Part shown: positions 52,793-61,721 of the stretch, piece after piece
Layout of the letters: each line of letters starts with the position of its first letter
Numbering within the stretch: the stretch's first letter is position 1
The notes under the pieces: generated by a model
Seen by the model: the letters and a program-made list of their open reading frames with translations, nothing else
What the model was told of the DNA's origin: nothing
Database searches by the model: none
Position numbers and translations under genes: made by a program
Assembly (NCBI GenBank): GCA_937892955.1
Contig: CALBKH010000005.1
Location: 62,001 to 126,000, forward strand
Direction of reading: 5' to 3'
Source: an uncultured Alphaproteobacteria bacterium
GTDB taxonomy: Bacteria > Pseudomonadota > Alphaproteobacteria > Rhizobiales > Ancalomicrobiaceae
DNA length: 64,000 nt

Positions 52793-53272
52793 ATGTCCGA
52801 CATGAACGACAAGCCGGGGCATCTGGCGCGCCGCTTCCAACAGATCGCGGTGGCGGTCTTCCACGCCGAAGTCGGCGCCGTCGGCTCGGATCTGACGCCG
52901 GTGCAATATGCGGCCCTGGCGGAGGTGGCGGGCCATCCGGGCATGGATCAGGCGACGCTCGCCGGCCGCATCGCCCTCGACCGGGCGACGATCACCGGGG
53001 TGGTCGACCGGCTCGAGAAGAAGGGCTACCTCGGCCGCGAGGTGAAGGACGAGGATCGCCGGGCCCGGGTGTTGCGCATCACCGACGAAGGGCGACGCGT
53101 CCTCGACACGATCGAGCCGGCGGTCGATGCGGCGCAGAAGGCGATGCTCGCCGGGCTGAACGCCGCCGAGGCGGCGGAGTTCATGCGGCTGCTCGCCAAG
53201 GCGATCGCCGCGGCCAACGATCTCAGTCGAGCGCCGCTGCGCGGTGCGACGTCGGAGGAAAGGGCGGAGTGA
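52793..53272 (+). CDS. mobR: MarR-family regulator, probable MobR
   Basis: Winged-helix regulator of 159 residues. DNA-binding segments are LTPVQYAALAEVAGHPGMDQ, LAGRIALDRATITGVVDRLE and the wing VKDEDRRARVLRITDEG (about 35-105). A C-terminal helix completes the dimer interface. Its divergent position next to mobA argues that it is the cognate repressor relieved by 3-hydroxybenzoate; the inducer is inferred from the MobR precedent. Confidence 0.85.
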   Translation: MSDMNDKPGHLARRFQQIAVAVFHAEVGAVGSDLTPVQYAALAEVAGHPGMDQATLAGRIALDRATITGVVDRLEKKGYLGREVKDEDRRARVLRITDEGRRVLDTIEPAVDAAQKAMLAGLNAAEAAEFMRLLAKAIAAANDLSRAPLRGATSEERAE

Positions 53273-53392
53273 TCTGGCCGCTCGGAGCTCGTCCGTGCCA
53301 CGGCCTTTGCCGTCCCTGCCGGATTGTCATTTGAAATTCCATTTCCTCGATCGATTAAATCGCTGTTCATTTCCGGACCGTATCCTCGCGTC

Positions 53393-54082
53393 ATGGATGT
53401 GAACTGGCGCAACAGCGAAGACCCGTTGGGCAAGATTCGTCTCGAGATCGCAAAGTCTCGAGGCGGCGGGTGCGGGCACCTCTTGAAGCCGCTGGCGGAA
53501 CTGCACGCCGCCGGTCGCGGGCGCACGGGCCACTACGACGCCGCGCTCTACACCGAGACGGTGATCCATCTGCTCGGGCCGGCGACGTTGTTCGAACGCA
53601 TGGCCTTCGCCGATACGGTCGCCGACATCGGCGGTCTGCCGTCCGGGGTTCTCGGTGCGCTTCTGCACGACGTCTATCTGGTGTCGCGCCCGATCATCGA
53701 GCGCGCCCGCCTCAGCGACGACGAGCTGATGACCGTCATCGCCAAGGATCCGAGCGAATCGACTCTGCTGGTCATCGCCCAGCGGGCGGGGACGGGGATC
53801 CCGGTCACCGATCAGTTGGTCGAACTCGGCACCCTCAAGGTCCATCTGACGCTCGCCGCCAACGACGAGGCGAAGCTGTCGATCACCACCTTCGACTTCT
53901 TCTCCAACATGACCACGGCGCAGAACGACATGGATCTGGCGCTGGCCAAGCGCTCCGATCTGCCGGTGTCGATCGCCAAGGCGCTCTATCAGCGCGTCTC
54001 CGAACGCGCCGCGCGGCGGGTCGAGGAGATGATGATCCGCGACGGCAATCGCGGTCGCCGCTTCCTCGCTCTCAGCCGCTGA
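53393..54082 (+). CDS. DUF2336-like protein of unknown function
   Basis: Alpha-helical protein of 229 residues with the layout of alphaproteobacterial DUF2336 proteins: helical repeats such as LLGPATLFERMAFADTVADI, SRPIIERARLSDDELMTVIA and RSDLPVSIAKALYQRVSERA. The start is taken as ATG 53393 (MDVNWRNSEDPLG); an in-frame start further upstream is possible. No catalytic residues are evident. It is not obviously co-transcribed with mobR (120-bp gap) and is convergent with the sugar-acid operon. Confidence 0.65.
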   Translation: MDVNWRNSEDPLGKIRLEIAKSRGGGCGHLLKPLAELHAAGRGRTGHYDAALYTETVIHLLGPATLFERMAFADTVADIGGLPSGVLGALLHDVYLVSRPIIERARLSDDELMTVIAKDPSESTLLVIAQRAGTGIPVTDQLVELGTLKVHLTLAANDEAKLSITTFDFFSNMTTAQNDMDLALAKRSDLPVSIAKALYQRVSERAARRVEEMMIRDGNRGRRFLALSR

Positions 54083-54104
54083 AGCGGCCGGATCGGCGGC
54101 GGGC

Positions 54105-54881
54105 TCAAAGGACCGCCATCATGCCGCCGTCGACGTAGATGATCTGGCCGCTGATATAGTCGGAGGCCGGGGCGGCGAGGAAGACGACGGTTCCCACCAC
54201 GTCCTCCGGCTTTCCCCAGCGCCCCGCGGGCGTGCGCCGCCTGACCCAGCCGTCGAATTCCGGATCGTTCATCAGCGCCGTGTTCATCTCGGTGGCGATG
54301 TAGCCTGGGCCGACGGCGTTGATCGTCAGGCCCTTACCCGCCCATTCCGCCGTCATCGACCGGGTCAGCATCTTGATACCGCCCTTCGCCGCCGTGTAGG
54401 GGGCGACGGTCGCGCGAGCGAGTTCGCTGGTCAGCGAGCCGATGTTGACGATCTTGCCGTGACCGCGCGCCACCATCCGCCGTGCCGCCTCGCGGCCCAC
54501 GACGAAGGCCGAGGTCAGGTTCACCTCGATCACCCGGCGCCAGTCTGCGGTGTCGAGGTCGAGCAGCGGCTTGCGGAACTGGATGCCGGCATTGTTGACC
54601 AGGATGTCGACCGCGACGCCGCGCGCATCGAGCGCGGCGAAGGCGGCCTTCACCGCCGCCTCGTCGGTGACGTCGAACGGCGCCTCGTGGACGGTGTGAC
54701 CGCTCGCCCGGAGATCGCGGGCGGTTGCGGCGACCCCCTCGGCGGTGCTGCCGTTGATCACCACCGCCGCACCGGCTTCCGCCAAGCCTTCCGCGAAGCT
54801 GCGGCCGAGGCCGCGGGTCGATCCGGTGACGAGCGCGGTGCGGCCGCCGAGGTCGAAGGCTCGAGCGATCATCTGGGTCAT
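54105..54881 (-). CDS. SDR oxidoreductase, gluconate 5-dehydrogenase-like
   Basis: Short-chain dehydrogenase of 258 residues with the NAD(P) motif ALVTGSTRGLGRSFAEGLA, NNAGIQFRKPLLDL, catalytic Ser in NIGSLTSE, YTAAKGG (Tyr and Lys), and GPGYIATEMN. These features match the 5-keto-D-gluconate reductase/IdnO group. The start at 54881 overlaps the stop of the dehydratase gene (ATGA). With an idonate-type dehydrogenase encoded nearby it may interconvert 5-ketogluconate and gluconate, but other polyol or sugar-acid substrates are possible. Confidence 0.85.
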   Translation of the reverse strand: MTQMIARAFDLGGRTALVTGSTRGLGRSFAEGLAEAGAAVVINGSTAEGVAATARDLRASGHTVHEAPFDVTDEAAVKAAFAALDARGVAVDILVNNAGIQFRKPLLDLDTADWRRVIEVNLTSAFVVGREAARRMVARGHGKIVNIGSLTSELARATVAPYTAAKGGIKMLTRSMTAEWAGKGLTINAVGPGYIATEMNTALMNDPEFDGWVRRRTPAGRWGKPEDVVGTVVFLAAPASDYISGQIIYVDGGMMAVL

Positions 54882-56083
54882 CCTCGCAGTTCGGAGCGCC
54901 GGACGCGCAGGTCGGAACGTTCGTAGACGGCCGGCAGCAGTTCGGTGCACAGGCCGACGCCCTCCATCGGCAGGACGCGGCCGTTCTCGATCTTCGGCAT
55001 CTCGGTGACCAGTTCGCGGTACCAGCCGGTGTAGAAAGCGCGCACCGATTCCTGGATCAGCGTGTTCGGCGTCGCGAGCGAGGAATGGACGGCGGCGACG
55101 TAGCCGACCGGGCCGGTGCAGTCGTGCGGCGCATAGGGCCGATGCCAGGTCTCCGCCAGGGACGCGATCTTGCGCCCCTCGGTGAGGCCGCCGGTCCAGG
55201 CGAGATCGGTCATCACCACCTGGATGGCGTCCTGTTCCAGCATGTCCTTGTAGGGCCAGCGCGACCCCAGCGTCTCGCTGGCGCAGACCCAGACGTCGGT
55301 CGCCGCCGAATATTCGGCGAGCGCCGCCGGCGAGTTCATGCGGATCGGGTCCTCGTACCAGGTGGGTGCGTAGTCCTCGAGGACGCGAGCGATCTTCTTC
55401 GCCGTCGGCAGGTTCCACAGGCAGTGGAACTCGACCATGATCTCGATCCGATCGCCGACCGCCTTGCGGATCTTCTCGAACGGCTCGACCGCCTTCTTCA
55501 TCTGCTCGGCGGTGATGTAGAGGCCGTTGTTCTCGATCGCCGCCGGGTCGAAGGGCCAGATCTTCATGGCCGGAATGCCCTGCTCGAGCAGGCTTTCGGC
55601 GAGCGCCCCGGCGTCGGTCATGAAGGCCTTCAGATCCTCGTAGGGGCCGTCGGTGCGATCGAGGTTCCAGGTGTCGACCGGTTTGATCTTGTGGGAGCGG
55701 ACGTAGCCGTAGCCGGCGCAGGTGTTGTAGACGCGCACGCCGTCGTGGCAGAGGCCGCCGAGCATCTGATGCACCGGCTGGCCGCAGACCTTGCCGAAGA
55801 GGTCCCACAGCGCGATGTCGATCGCCGACGCGGCCCGATATTCGGCGCCGGTCGAGGACTGGGCGAGCGGCAGGTTGACCATGTCGCGCGCGATCGCTTC
55901 GATGTGCAGCGGATTTCGACCGAGCAGGCGCAGGCTCAGCGTGTCGTGGATGTGGGCCTCGACCGCGCCGGCGCCGTAGAAGGTCTCGCCGAGGCCGATC
56001 ACGCCGGCGTCGGTGTGGATGTGGACCCAGAGAAGGTTGGCGAACTCGTCGAGGCGCAGCGTCTCGATCCTGGTGATCTTCAT
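54878..56083 (-). CDS. Mandelate racemase/muconate lactonizing-type sugar acid dehydratase
   Basis: Enolase-superfamily enzyme of 401 residues. The N-terminal capping domain (KITRIETLRLDEFANLLWVH) leads to a barrel with the segments MKIWPFD, metal-ligand strands EIMVEFHCLWN, TWYEDPIRMN and CASETLG, and APHDCTGPVGYVA containing a His-Asp-like catalytic region. This pattern fits acid-sugar dehydratases rather than muconate cycloisomerases. Substrate unknown; nearby genes suggest a hexonate. It is translationally coupled to the SDR gene. Confidence 0.85.
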   Translation of the reverse strand: MKITRIETLRLDEFANLLWVHIHTDAGVIGLGETFYGAGAVEAHIHDTLSLRLLGRNPLHIEAIARDMVNLPLAQSSTGAEYRAASAIDIALWDLFGKVCGQPVHQMLGGLCHDGVRVYNTCAGYGYVRSHKIKPVDTWNLDRTDGPYEDLKAFMTDAGALAESLLEQGIPAMKIWPFDPAAIENNGLYITAEQMKKAVEPFEKIRKAVGDRIEIMVEFHCLWNLPTAKKIARVLEDYAPTWYEDPIRMNSPAALAEYSAATDVWVCASETLGSRWPYKDMLEQDAIQVVMTDLAWTGGLTEGRKIASLAETWHRPYAPHDCTGPVGYVAAVHSSLATPNTLIQESVRAFYTGWYRELVTEMPKIENGRVLPMEGVGLCTELLPAVYERSDLRVRRSELRG

Positions 56084-56131
56084 CGGGCTCTCCTCCCGCC
56101 GAGGGACTTCGCCTCGGCTCTCCCTGGTCGT

Positions 56132-57142
56132 TCAGCCGTCGGTCTCGTCGCGCACCGGCGCGAGGCCGGGGCGGACGACGTTGACCAGCGAACACCCGTC
56201 GAGACGACGGACGACGTTGTCGGCGATGACGGCGCGGCGGCGGGCGACGGTGCCTTCGGTCCATCCCGACATGTGCGGGGTCATCACGATGTTCGAAAGC
56301 TCGTGGAACGGCAGGTTCGAGGGATGCGGCGCCGGCTCGGCGGCGCTCGGATAGCGCCACCAGGTGTCGATCACCGCACCGCCGATACGCTTCTCGCGCA
56401 ACGCCTCGTAGAGCGCCCGCTCGTCGATGGTGGCGCCGCGGCCGACGTTGAAGATCACCGCATGCGGCCGCATCGCCGCGAAGGCGGCGGCGTCGACCAT
56501 GCCCGCGGTCTCCCGCGTCGCCGGCACCGACACGACGAAGAAGTCGGCGGCGCTCCAGAACGCGTCGAGGCGATCGAGAGTGAAGGCGAGATCGATCTCG
56601 TCGCCGGTCGCGACGCTGCTGCGGTTGGCGACGACGACCTCCATGTCGAAGACCTTGGCGCGCCGCGCGATCGCCTTGCCGATGTGGCCGTAGCCGAGGA
56701 GACCGATGGTCTTGCCGGCCATCTCCGGGTGGAGGCGGGCCGGCGCGCCCGACTGGAACGACCAGACGCCGCGGCGCAGGTCCGCGTCCGCGGTGGCGAG
56801 CGGCACGTGGCGGGCGAGGAGGGCGGCGAAGACGTATTCGGCGATCGCCTGTTCGTGGCCGAAGCAGTTGCAGACGGCGGCCTCCGCCGGCAATGCCGCG
56901 AGGTCGACGGCGTCGTATCCGGCGCCCGGAACGTGGAAGAGCGAGAGCCGCTCGGGCCGCGGCAGGCTCGCGTCGAACTTCACCCCGACGATCACGTCCG
57001 CCTCGGCATAGGCGCGGATGTCGTCCGGATCGGTCAACGCGTCGGGCAGGACGCGGATCTCGGCCGGCCGATCGAGCAGCGCGGCGAAGCCGGGCGCGAA
57101 GGACGAGGCGTTCTCGCCGTGGAAGACGATCTTCGGCTGCAT
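56132..57142 (-). CDS. D-isomer-specific 2-hydroxyacid dehydrogenase
   Basis: NAD(P)-dependent dehydrogenase of 336 residues from ATG 57142, preceded by AAGGAGACG. The coenzyme-binding domain has GKTIGLLGYGHIGKAIARRA; further motifs are NVGRGATIDERALYEAL with the catalytic Arg, and TPHMSGWTEGT with the catalytic His. The substrate domain has FHVPGAGYDAVDL. It could reduce a 2-keto acid formed in sugar-acid breakdown or oxidise a phosphonate/hydroxyacid; specificity is not determinable. Confidence 0.85.
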   Translation of the reverse strand: MQPKIVFHGENASSFAPGFAALLDRPAEIRVLPDALTDPDDIRAYAEADVIVGVKFDASLPRPERLSLFHVPGAGYDAVDLAALPAEAAVCNCFGHEQAIAEYVFAALLARHVPLATADADLRRGVWSFQSGAPARLHPEMAGKTIGLLGYGHIGKAIARRAKVFDMEVVVANRSSVATGDEIDLAFTLDRLDAFWSAADFFVVSVPATRETAGMVDAAAFAAMRPHAVIFNVGRGATIDERALYEALREKRIGGAVIDTWWRYPSAAEPAPHPSNLPFHELSNIVMTPHMSGWTEGTVARRRAVIADNVVRRLDGCSLVNVVRPGLAPVRDETDG

Positions 57143-57159
57143 GGGCGGGCTCGTCTCCT

Positions 57160-57921
57160 TCAGGCCCCGAGCAGGGGTTCGATCGAACAATCGAGGAGGC
57201 GCGGATCGAGCCCGGTCTCCATGACGTCGAACATGCGGTCGACGTAGTCGACGAGAGCGTCGGAAGCGGCGCCCGCCTTCTCCGCGTCGCGCTTGGCGAT
57301 CGCCGCGAGCAGCGCGAGGTGGACGTCGACGGTCTCGCCGAGATCGGTGTGATCCGGCATGAAGCGGTGATGGATGTAGCCGATGCGGCGGAAGATCGTG
57401 TGGAGCGGCCTGAGCGTGTGTTCGAGGAAAGGCTCGCCGGCCGCCGCCAGGATCAGCGCGTCGATGCGCCGGTCGAGGACGTTGAAATCGTCGAGACCGA
57501 TGGTGTCGCGCTTGTCGCGCAGCAGCCGCTCGATGTGCAGCATCTGATTGCGATGCGACAGGCTCGCCCGCTCGGCGGCGAGCTTCACCACGAAGCGTTC
57601 GATGTCGCGGCGGAGGCGCAGCAGCAGCCGTTCGCGGGCGAGGTCGATGGGCGCGATCTGCAGGCCGTGGCGCGGGCGGATGATGATCAGCGTGTCGGCG
57701 GCGAGCCGGTTCACGGCATTGTGTACCGGGGTGCGGCCGAGGCCGGTCAGGTCCTGGAGCTCCTGAAGGTTGAGCGAACGCCCCGGCTTCAGCTCACAGG
57801 TGACCAGCTTCTCTTCGATGCGCTGATGCGCCAACTCGAAGAAATTGACGCGATTGCGCCGTCGCGGCGCCGCGTCGTCCGCCGTCGGAACCAGTTCCAC
57901 GACCGTCGAACCCGCAGGCAT
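57160..57921 (-). CDS. GntR-family regulator of the sugar-acid region
   Basis: FCD-type GntR protein of 253 residues from ATG 57921, preceded by GAGGGAGG. The winged helix reads AHQRIEEKLVTCELKPGRSL followed by LNLQELQDLTGLGRTPVHNAVNRL (about 35-90). The C-terminal helical domain has HRFMPDHTDLGETVDVHLALLAAI with ligand-type histidines. It is the first gene of a minus-strand set that includes the dehydrogenase and dehydratase, and is divergent from the idonate-type dehydrogenase gene. A palindrome in the intervening DNA is its likely operator. Confidence 0.85.
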   Translation of the reverse strand: MPAGSTVVELVPTADDAAPRRRNRVNFFELAHQRIEEKLVTCELKPGRSLNLQELQDLTGLGRTPVHNAVNRLAADTLIIIRPRHGLQIAPIDLARERLLLRLRRDIERFVVKLAAERASLSHRNQMLHIERLLRDKRDTIGLDDFNVLDRRIDALILAAAGEPFLEHTLRPLHTIFRRIGYIHHRFMPDHTDLGETVDVHLALLAAIAKRDAEKAGAASDALVDYVDRMFDVMETGLDPRLLDCSIEPLLGA

Positions 57922-57980
57922 GCCCGGCCTCCCTCGTCTCGGCCCTCGTGACGGGACCGTTCGACGACGCATAAGACATG

Positions 57981-57996
57981 TTGTGATATATTACAA
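57981..57996. promoter_or_regulatory. Palindromic GntR-type operator in the GntR/idnD divergent region
   Basis: TTGTGATATATTACAA is a 16-bp near-perfect inverted repeat (14 of 16 positions symmetric). It is placed 59 bp from the GntR start and 92 bp from the dehydrogenase start, well suited to control both divergent promoters. Confidence 0.6.
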
Positions 57997-58088
57997 GATA
58001 TGGCATCGAGGCGGTATCGAACGGGAACGGCCGAGATCCGGAATGCCGGTGGAGCCGTCGCCGAGGACCGAGGTCGGGAGGAGAGCCC

Positions 58089-59120
58089 ATGCGCGCCGTC
58101 GTCGTTCACGCCCCCAAGGACCTGAGGCTCGAAGAGTTTCCCGATCCGGCCCCGGGGCGGGGCGAGGTCCGGGTGAAGATCGGCGCCGGCGGCATCTGCG
58201 GCTCGGACCTGCACTACTACCACGACGGCGGTTTCGGCACGGTGCGCATCCGCCAGCCGATGGCGCTCGGCCACGAGATCGCCGGTGAGGTCGTCGCGCT
58301 CGGCGAGGGCGTCTCCCATCTCGCCATCGGCACCCGCGTCGCGGTCAATCCGAGCAAGCCCTGCGGCACCTGCGTCCACTGTCGCGAGGGTCGGCGCAAC
58401 CAGTGCCTCGACATGCGCTTCATGGGCTCGGCCATGCGCTTTCCCCATGTCCAGGGCGGCTTCCGCGAATATGTGACGGTCGACGACTTCCGCGCCGTTC
58501 CCGTCTCCGACCGGACGACGCTCGCCGAAGCGGCGATGGCCGAGCCGCTGTCGGTGTGCCTCCACGCCGCGGCGCAGGCCGGCGCGCTCTTCGGCAAGCG
58601 CGTGCTGGTGACCGGCACCGGGCCGATCGGCGCGCTGATGGTGCTGGTGGCGAAGACCGCCGGCGCGGCCGAACTGGTGGCGACCGACGTCGCCGACAGG
58701 CCGCTCGAGGTGGCGCGCCGGCTCGGCGCCGATCACGCCATCAACGTCGCCACCGACGCCGGGGCGCTCGAGCCCTGGCGTGCCGGCAAAGGCGTCTTCG
58801 ACGTGGTGTTCGAGGCTTCCGCCAATCAGTCGGCGGTGCGCTCGGCGCTCGACATGCTCAGGCCCGGCGGCATCCTGGTGCAACTCGGTGTCGGCGGCGA
58901 CATGAGCCTGCCGATCAACGTCATCGTCGCCAAGGAGCTGCAGATCCGCGGCACCTTCCGCTTCGATCCCGAATTCGAACTGGCCGTCCGCCTGATGGGC
59001 GAGGGCAAGATCGACGTCACCCCGGTGATCAGCGCCTCGATGCCCTTCCAGGCGGCGGTCGACGCCTTCGAACTGGCGAGCGATCGCTCGCGCGCCATGA
59101 AGGTACAGCTGACGTTCTGA
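58089..59120 (+). CDS. idnD: Zinc-dependent alcohol dehydrogenase, L-idonate 5-dehydrogenase-like
   Basis: MDR-family zinc dehydrogenase of 343 residues. Catalytic zinc ligands are Cys in GGICGSDLHYYHDGG and His-Glu in ALGHEIAGEV. Structural zinc cysteines are in PCGTCVHCREGRRNQC, and the NAD(P)-binding motif is VLVTGTGPIGALMVLVAK. The DLHYYHDGG segment is a hallmark of L-idonate/sorbitol-type dehydrogenases. It is divergent from a GntR gene and near an IdnO-like SDR, consistent with an idonate to 5-ketogluconate to gluconate route. Other polyols remain possible. Confidence 0.87.
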   Translation: MRAVVVHAPKDLRLEEFPDPAPGRGEVRVKIGAGGICGSDLHYYHDGGFGTVRIRQPMALGHEIAGEVVALGEGVSHLAIGTRVAVNPSKPCGTCVHCREGRRNQCLDMRFMGSAMRFPHVQGGFREYVTVDDFRAVPVSDRTTLAEAAMAEPLSVCLHAAAQAGALFGKRVLVTGTGPIGALMVLVAKTAGAAELVATDVADRPLEVARRLGADHAINVATDAGALEPWRAGKGVFDVVFEASANQSAVRSALDMLRPGGILVQLGVGGDMSLPINVIVAKELQIRGTFRFDPEFELAVRLMGEGKIDVTPVISASMPFQAAVDAFELASDRSRAMKVQLTF

Positions 59121-59185
59121 AGGCAGGGCGATCGCGCGTCGCGGCGTCGACTTCGATCGAGGCAGGGGGAATGCCGCGGGCGTCC

Positions 59186-59337
59186 CTTCTCCCCTTGCGG
59201 GAGAAGGTGGCCGAAGGCCGGATGAGGGGTCCGGGCCTCTCCTCGCACGCAGGAGTCCGTCGCCGTTCCCCGATGCCGCTGACGCGGCACCCCCTCATCC
59301 GCCCCTGCGGGGCACCTTCTCCCGCGAGGGGAGAAGG
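59186..59337. repeat. Rhizobial-type intergenic mosaic palindrome, copy C
   Basis: A 152-bp element (CTTCTCCCCTTGCGGGAGAA to CGCGAGGGGAGAAGG). Read in reverse complement it matches copy B at 48061-48212 with the same length and arms; the central spacer is more diverged. It fills half of the 301-bp gap between convergent genes, where transcription from both sides could end. Confidence 0.8.
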
Positions 59338-59421
59338 AAGAGCGGCCTCCGACGAGCCCGAGACCACCGAACAGACGTCGCGTTGTCGCCCCGCTTCCGA
59401 ACGCCCGGCGCGATCCGGTCC

Positions 59422-61617
59422 CTATCCCGCCGCGCCGCGCCCCGGCCAGGGCAGCACGGCGCGGCGGTCGACGGAGAGGGGCACCACACCGGTTTCGGCC
59501 GAGGTGGTGTCGTCGATCCAGTTGCACGCCGCGACCTGACGCTTGCGCGCCTCCATCCGGGCGTGACGCTCGGCGACGAGATCGGCGCGTTCGTCGAGCG
59601 GCGCCTGCGCCAGCGGTTCGAGCCGGCCGGTGAGGAACGCCTCGCGGTCGAGAACATCGATCCGCCGTTCCCCGAGCCTGACCCACAACAGGTCCCCGGT
59701 CACCAGCGCGCCGATGCCGCCACCCTCGTAGGCCTCCGGCGTCACGTGGCCGATGCAGGCGCCCTTGGTCACGCCCGAATAGCGGCCGTCGGTCATCAGG
59801 ATAGAAGTTCGCTCCAGCGTCCCCTGGTGACGCAGGTAGGTGGAGGGCGCGAACATCTCCGGCATGCCGAAGGCCTTCGGTCCCTGACCGGCGATGACGA
59901 AGGCGAAGGCCAGCGTGCCCTTGACCACCATGGCGGCGAGATCGTCGCCCGGATCGCCGCCGTTGATCGCCCTGAGACGATCGGTCAGCGCCGGCGGCAG
60001 ATCCATCGTCCCGCACAGGGTCTTCACCAGATCGGTCGAGCGCAGCTCGCCGTTGCACACCGTCTCGTTCTCGTAATGGCGGACGAGGAAGACGCGGCCG
60101 TCGAAGCGGGCGACCTGCTCGCTCGACATGCCCGCGACCTTGAGGATGCAGGTGGAGAAGAAATTGCCGGCGAGGACGTCGGTGCCGGAGCGGGCGCGGA
60201 TCGGCCTGGTGCGGATCACCGAGCGTTCCTCGGGCAGCTTCGGCGACACCGCCACCGGCAGCGCCGCGACGCGCTCGCGCCAGGTCCTGCCGGTCACCGT
60301 CGGCGCGTCGAGATCCATCGGCACGCCGAGATCGTCGAGTACCTTGTAGATGCTGTCGATGCCGTGGTGGAACCCCGCCGCCGCCTGCTCGGCCAGCACG
60401 AAGGTGTCGCGACCCTCGGTCAGCGAATGGGCGAAGACGTCGGGAACCGAGTGGGCGTCTGCGATACGGGCGTAGTCGAAGAGCGTGACGTCGAAGCCGG
60501 CGTGGCGCATGACGCAGGGCATGTGCAGCATCAGGTTCGACGACGAACCGGTGGCGCCGTGGATGCGCACGGCATTGGCGTAGTTCGCCGCGAGGATGTC
60601 GCAGAGCGCCAGCTCCGGCTTGTTGATCATGCGGAAGAGCGTGTCGACGCTCGACGAGACGAGGTCGAGCCCCGGCTCCTCCATCAGCAGTTCGGCGCCG
60701 CGCGGCACCAGTCCGAGGGCGGAGACCAGGGTGCGCGACGAGTTGCCGGTGCCGTTGAAGGCGCAGATGCCGCCCTTCTCGTCGCAGGTGGCCATCGCCA
60801 GTTCGTTCAGGATCGCGTCGGCCTCGCCGCGCGAAACGATGCCGTGGCCGACGGCGCGTTCGAGCTGGCCGAGGAAGGCCTCGTCCGACGAGCACTGCAG
60901 GATGTAGCGGCAGTTCTCCTCGATGTCGGCGGCGAGCTGAGCGTCGCCGATCGCCCGCGCCTCGTCCTGGATCGCGGCGAGCTTGGCGCGGGTCGCGGGC
61001 GGGATGCGTCCGCCCTTCAACACGTGCGAGGGGACGAACACCGCCCACACCGGTGCGGTGCCGCGCTCCGGTTCGCGCCGCGCCCGATCGGCGGCGGCGA
61101 GGCCGGAGAGGATGCCGGTCGGGGTCTTGTCGCAGCCGGAGAGCACGTAGGCCGCGTGATAGGAATGGCCCTCGAAGTTGATGTTCACCGCCATGGCGGT
61201 GTGGTTGCGGCTGGCGAGCGAATAGCTCTGGCCGATGTTCGACTGGGCGGTGCCGTCGCAGATCACCGGGATGCCGAAGGTGAAGGGCACGCCGCCGTTC
61301 TGCCAGACGCGGGCGGCGGCGCGCAGCATGTGCTCGTGGTCGAGAAGATGGGCCGGATGATCTGCCGAGCCCTGGATGATGCAGATGCGCGGCCGGTTCG
61401 CCGCGAGGCGCGCCACGATCTCGGCGAGCCCGTAGTCGCCGAGGCCGGTGAAATCGCGGTCGCCGGCGAGCAGCGCGTCGGCGCGGCGCAGGAGCGCCCT
61501 GACCGTGATCGGCTCGTTGGAGAGGCCCTGGATGCAGTGTCGATAGGGATTGGCGGTCTCGGCGACGACGAGATCGGCGAATTCGGAATTGAGAACCTCG
61601 GCTCGTCGATCGGTCAT
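59422..61617 (-). CDS. IlvD/Edd-family dehydratase (sugar-acid dehydratase, long form)
   Basis: Iron-sulfur dehydratase of 731 residues, longer than dihydroxyacid dehydratase (about 560-620) and closer to the YjhG/YagF type of aldonic acid dehydratases. The start is ATG 61617 with AGGAG 8 bp upstream (ATG 61623 also possible). Cluster-ligand regions are VICDGTAQSNIGQSYSLASR, YVLSGCDKTPTGIL and ATCDEKGGICAFNG. The ATGSSSNLMLHMPCVMRHAG segment corresponds to the TGGSTNA region, and the C-terminal MTDGRYSGVTKG is conserved in the family. Substrate unknown; neighbours suggest a sugar acid. Confidence 0.86.
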   Translation of the reverse strand: MTDRRAEVLNSEFADLVVAETANPYRHCIQGLSNEPITVRALLRRADALLAGDRDFTGLGDYGLAEIVARLAANRPRICIIQGSADHPAHLLDHEHMLRAAARVWQNGGVPFTFGIPVICDGTAQSNIGQSYSLASRNHTAMAVNINFEGHSYHAAYVLSGCDKTPTGILSGLAAADRARREPERGTAPVWAVFVPSHVLKGGRIPPATRAKLAAIQDEARAIGDAQLAADIEENCRYILQCSSDEAFLGQLERAVGHGIVSRGEADAILNELAMATCDEKGGICAFNGTGNSSRTLVSALGLVPRGAELLMEEPGLDLVSSSVDTLFRMINKPELALCDILAANYANAVRIHGATGSSSNLMLHMPCVMRHAGFDVTLFDYARIADAHSVPDVFAHSLTEGRDTFVLAEQAAAGFHHGIDSIYKVLDDLGVPMDLDAPTVTGRTWRERVAALPVAVSPKLPEERSVIRTRPIRARSGTDVLAGNFFSTCILKVAGMSSEQVARFDGRVFLVRHYENETVCNGELRSTDLVKTLCGTMDLPPALTDRLRAINGGDPGDDLAAMVVKGTLAFAFVIAGQGPKAFGMPEMFAPSTYLRHQGTLERTSILMTDGRYSGVTKGACIGHVTPEAYEGGGIGALVTGDLLWVRLGERRIDVLDREAFLTGRLEPLAQAPLDERADLVAERHARMEARKRQVAACNWIDDTTSAETGVVPLSVDRRAVLPWPGRGAAG

Positions 61618-61721
61618 GCGCATGGCTCCTGAAAACGCGAGAGGCCGTCGTATCGAAAAGTGGGATGTCGATGTCGCAGGGACCCCGCACCCGAGTGGGA
61701 TCGGTGATTCCTTCGTCCGCG

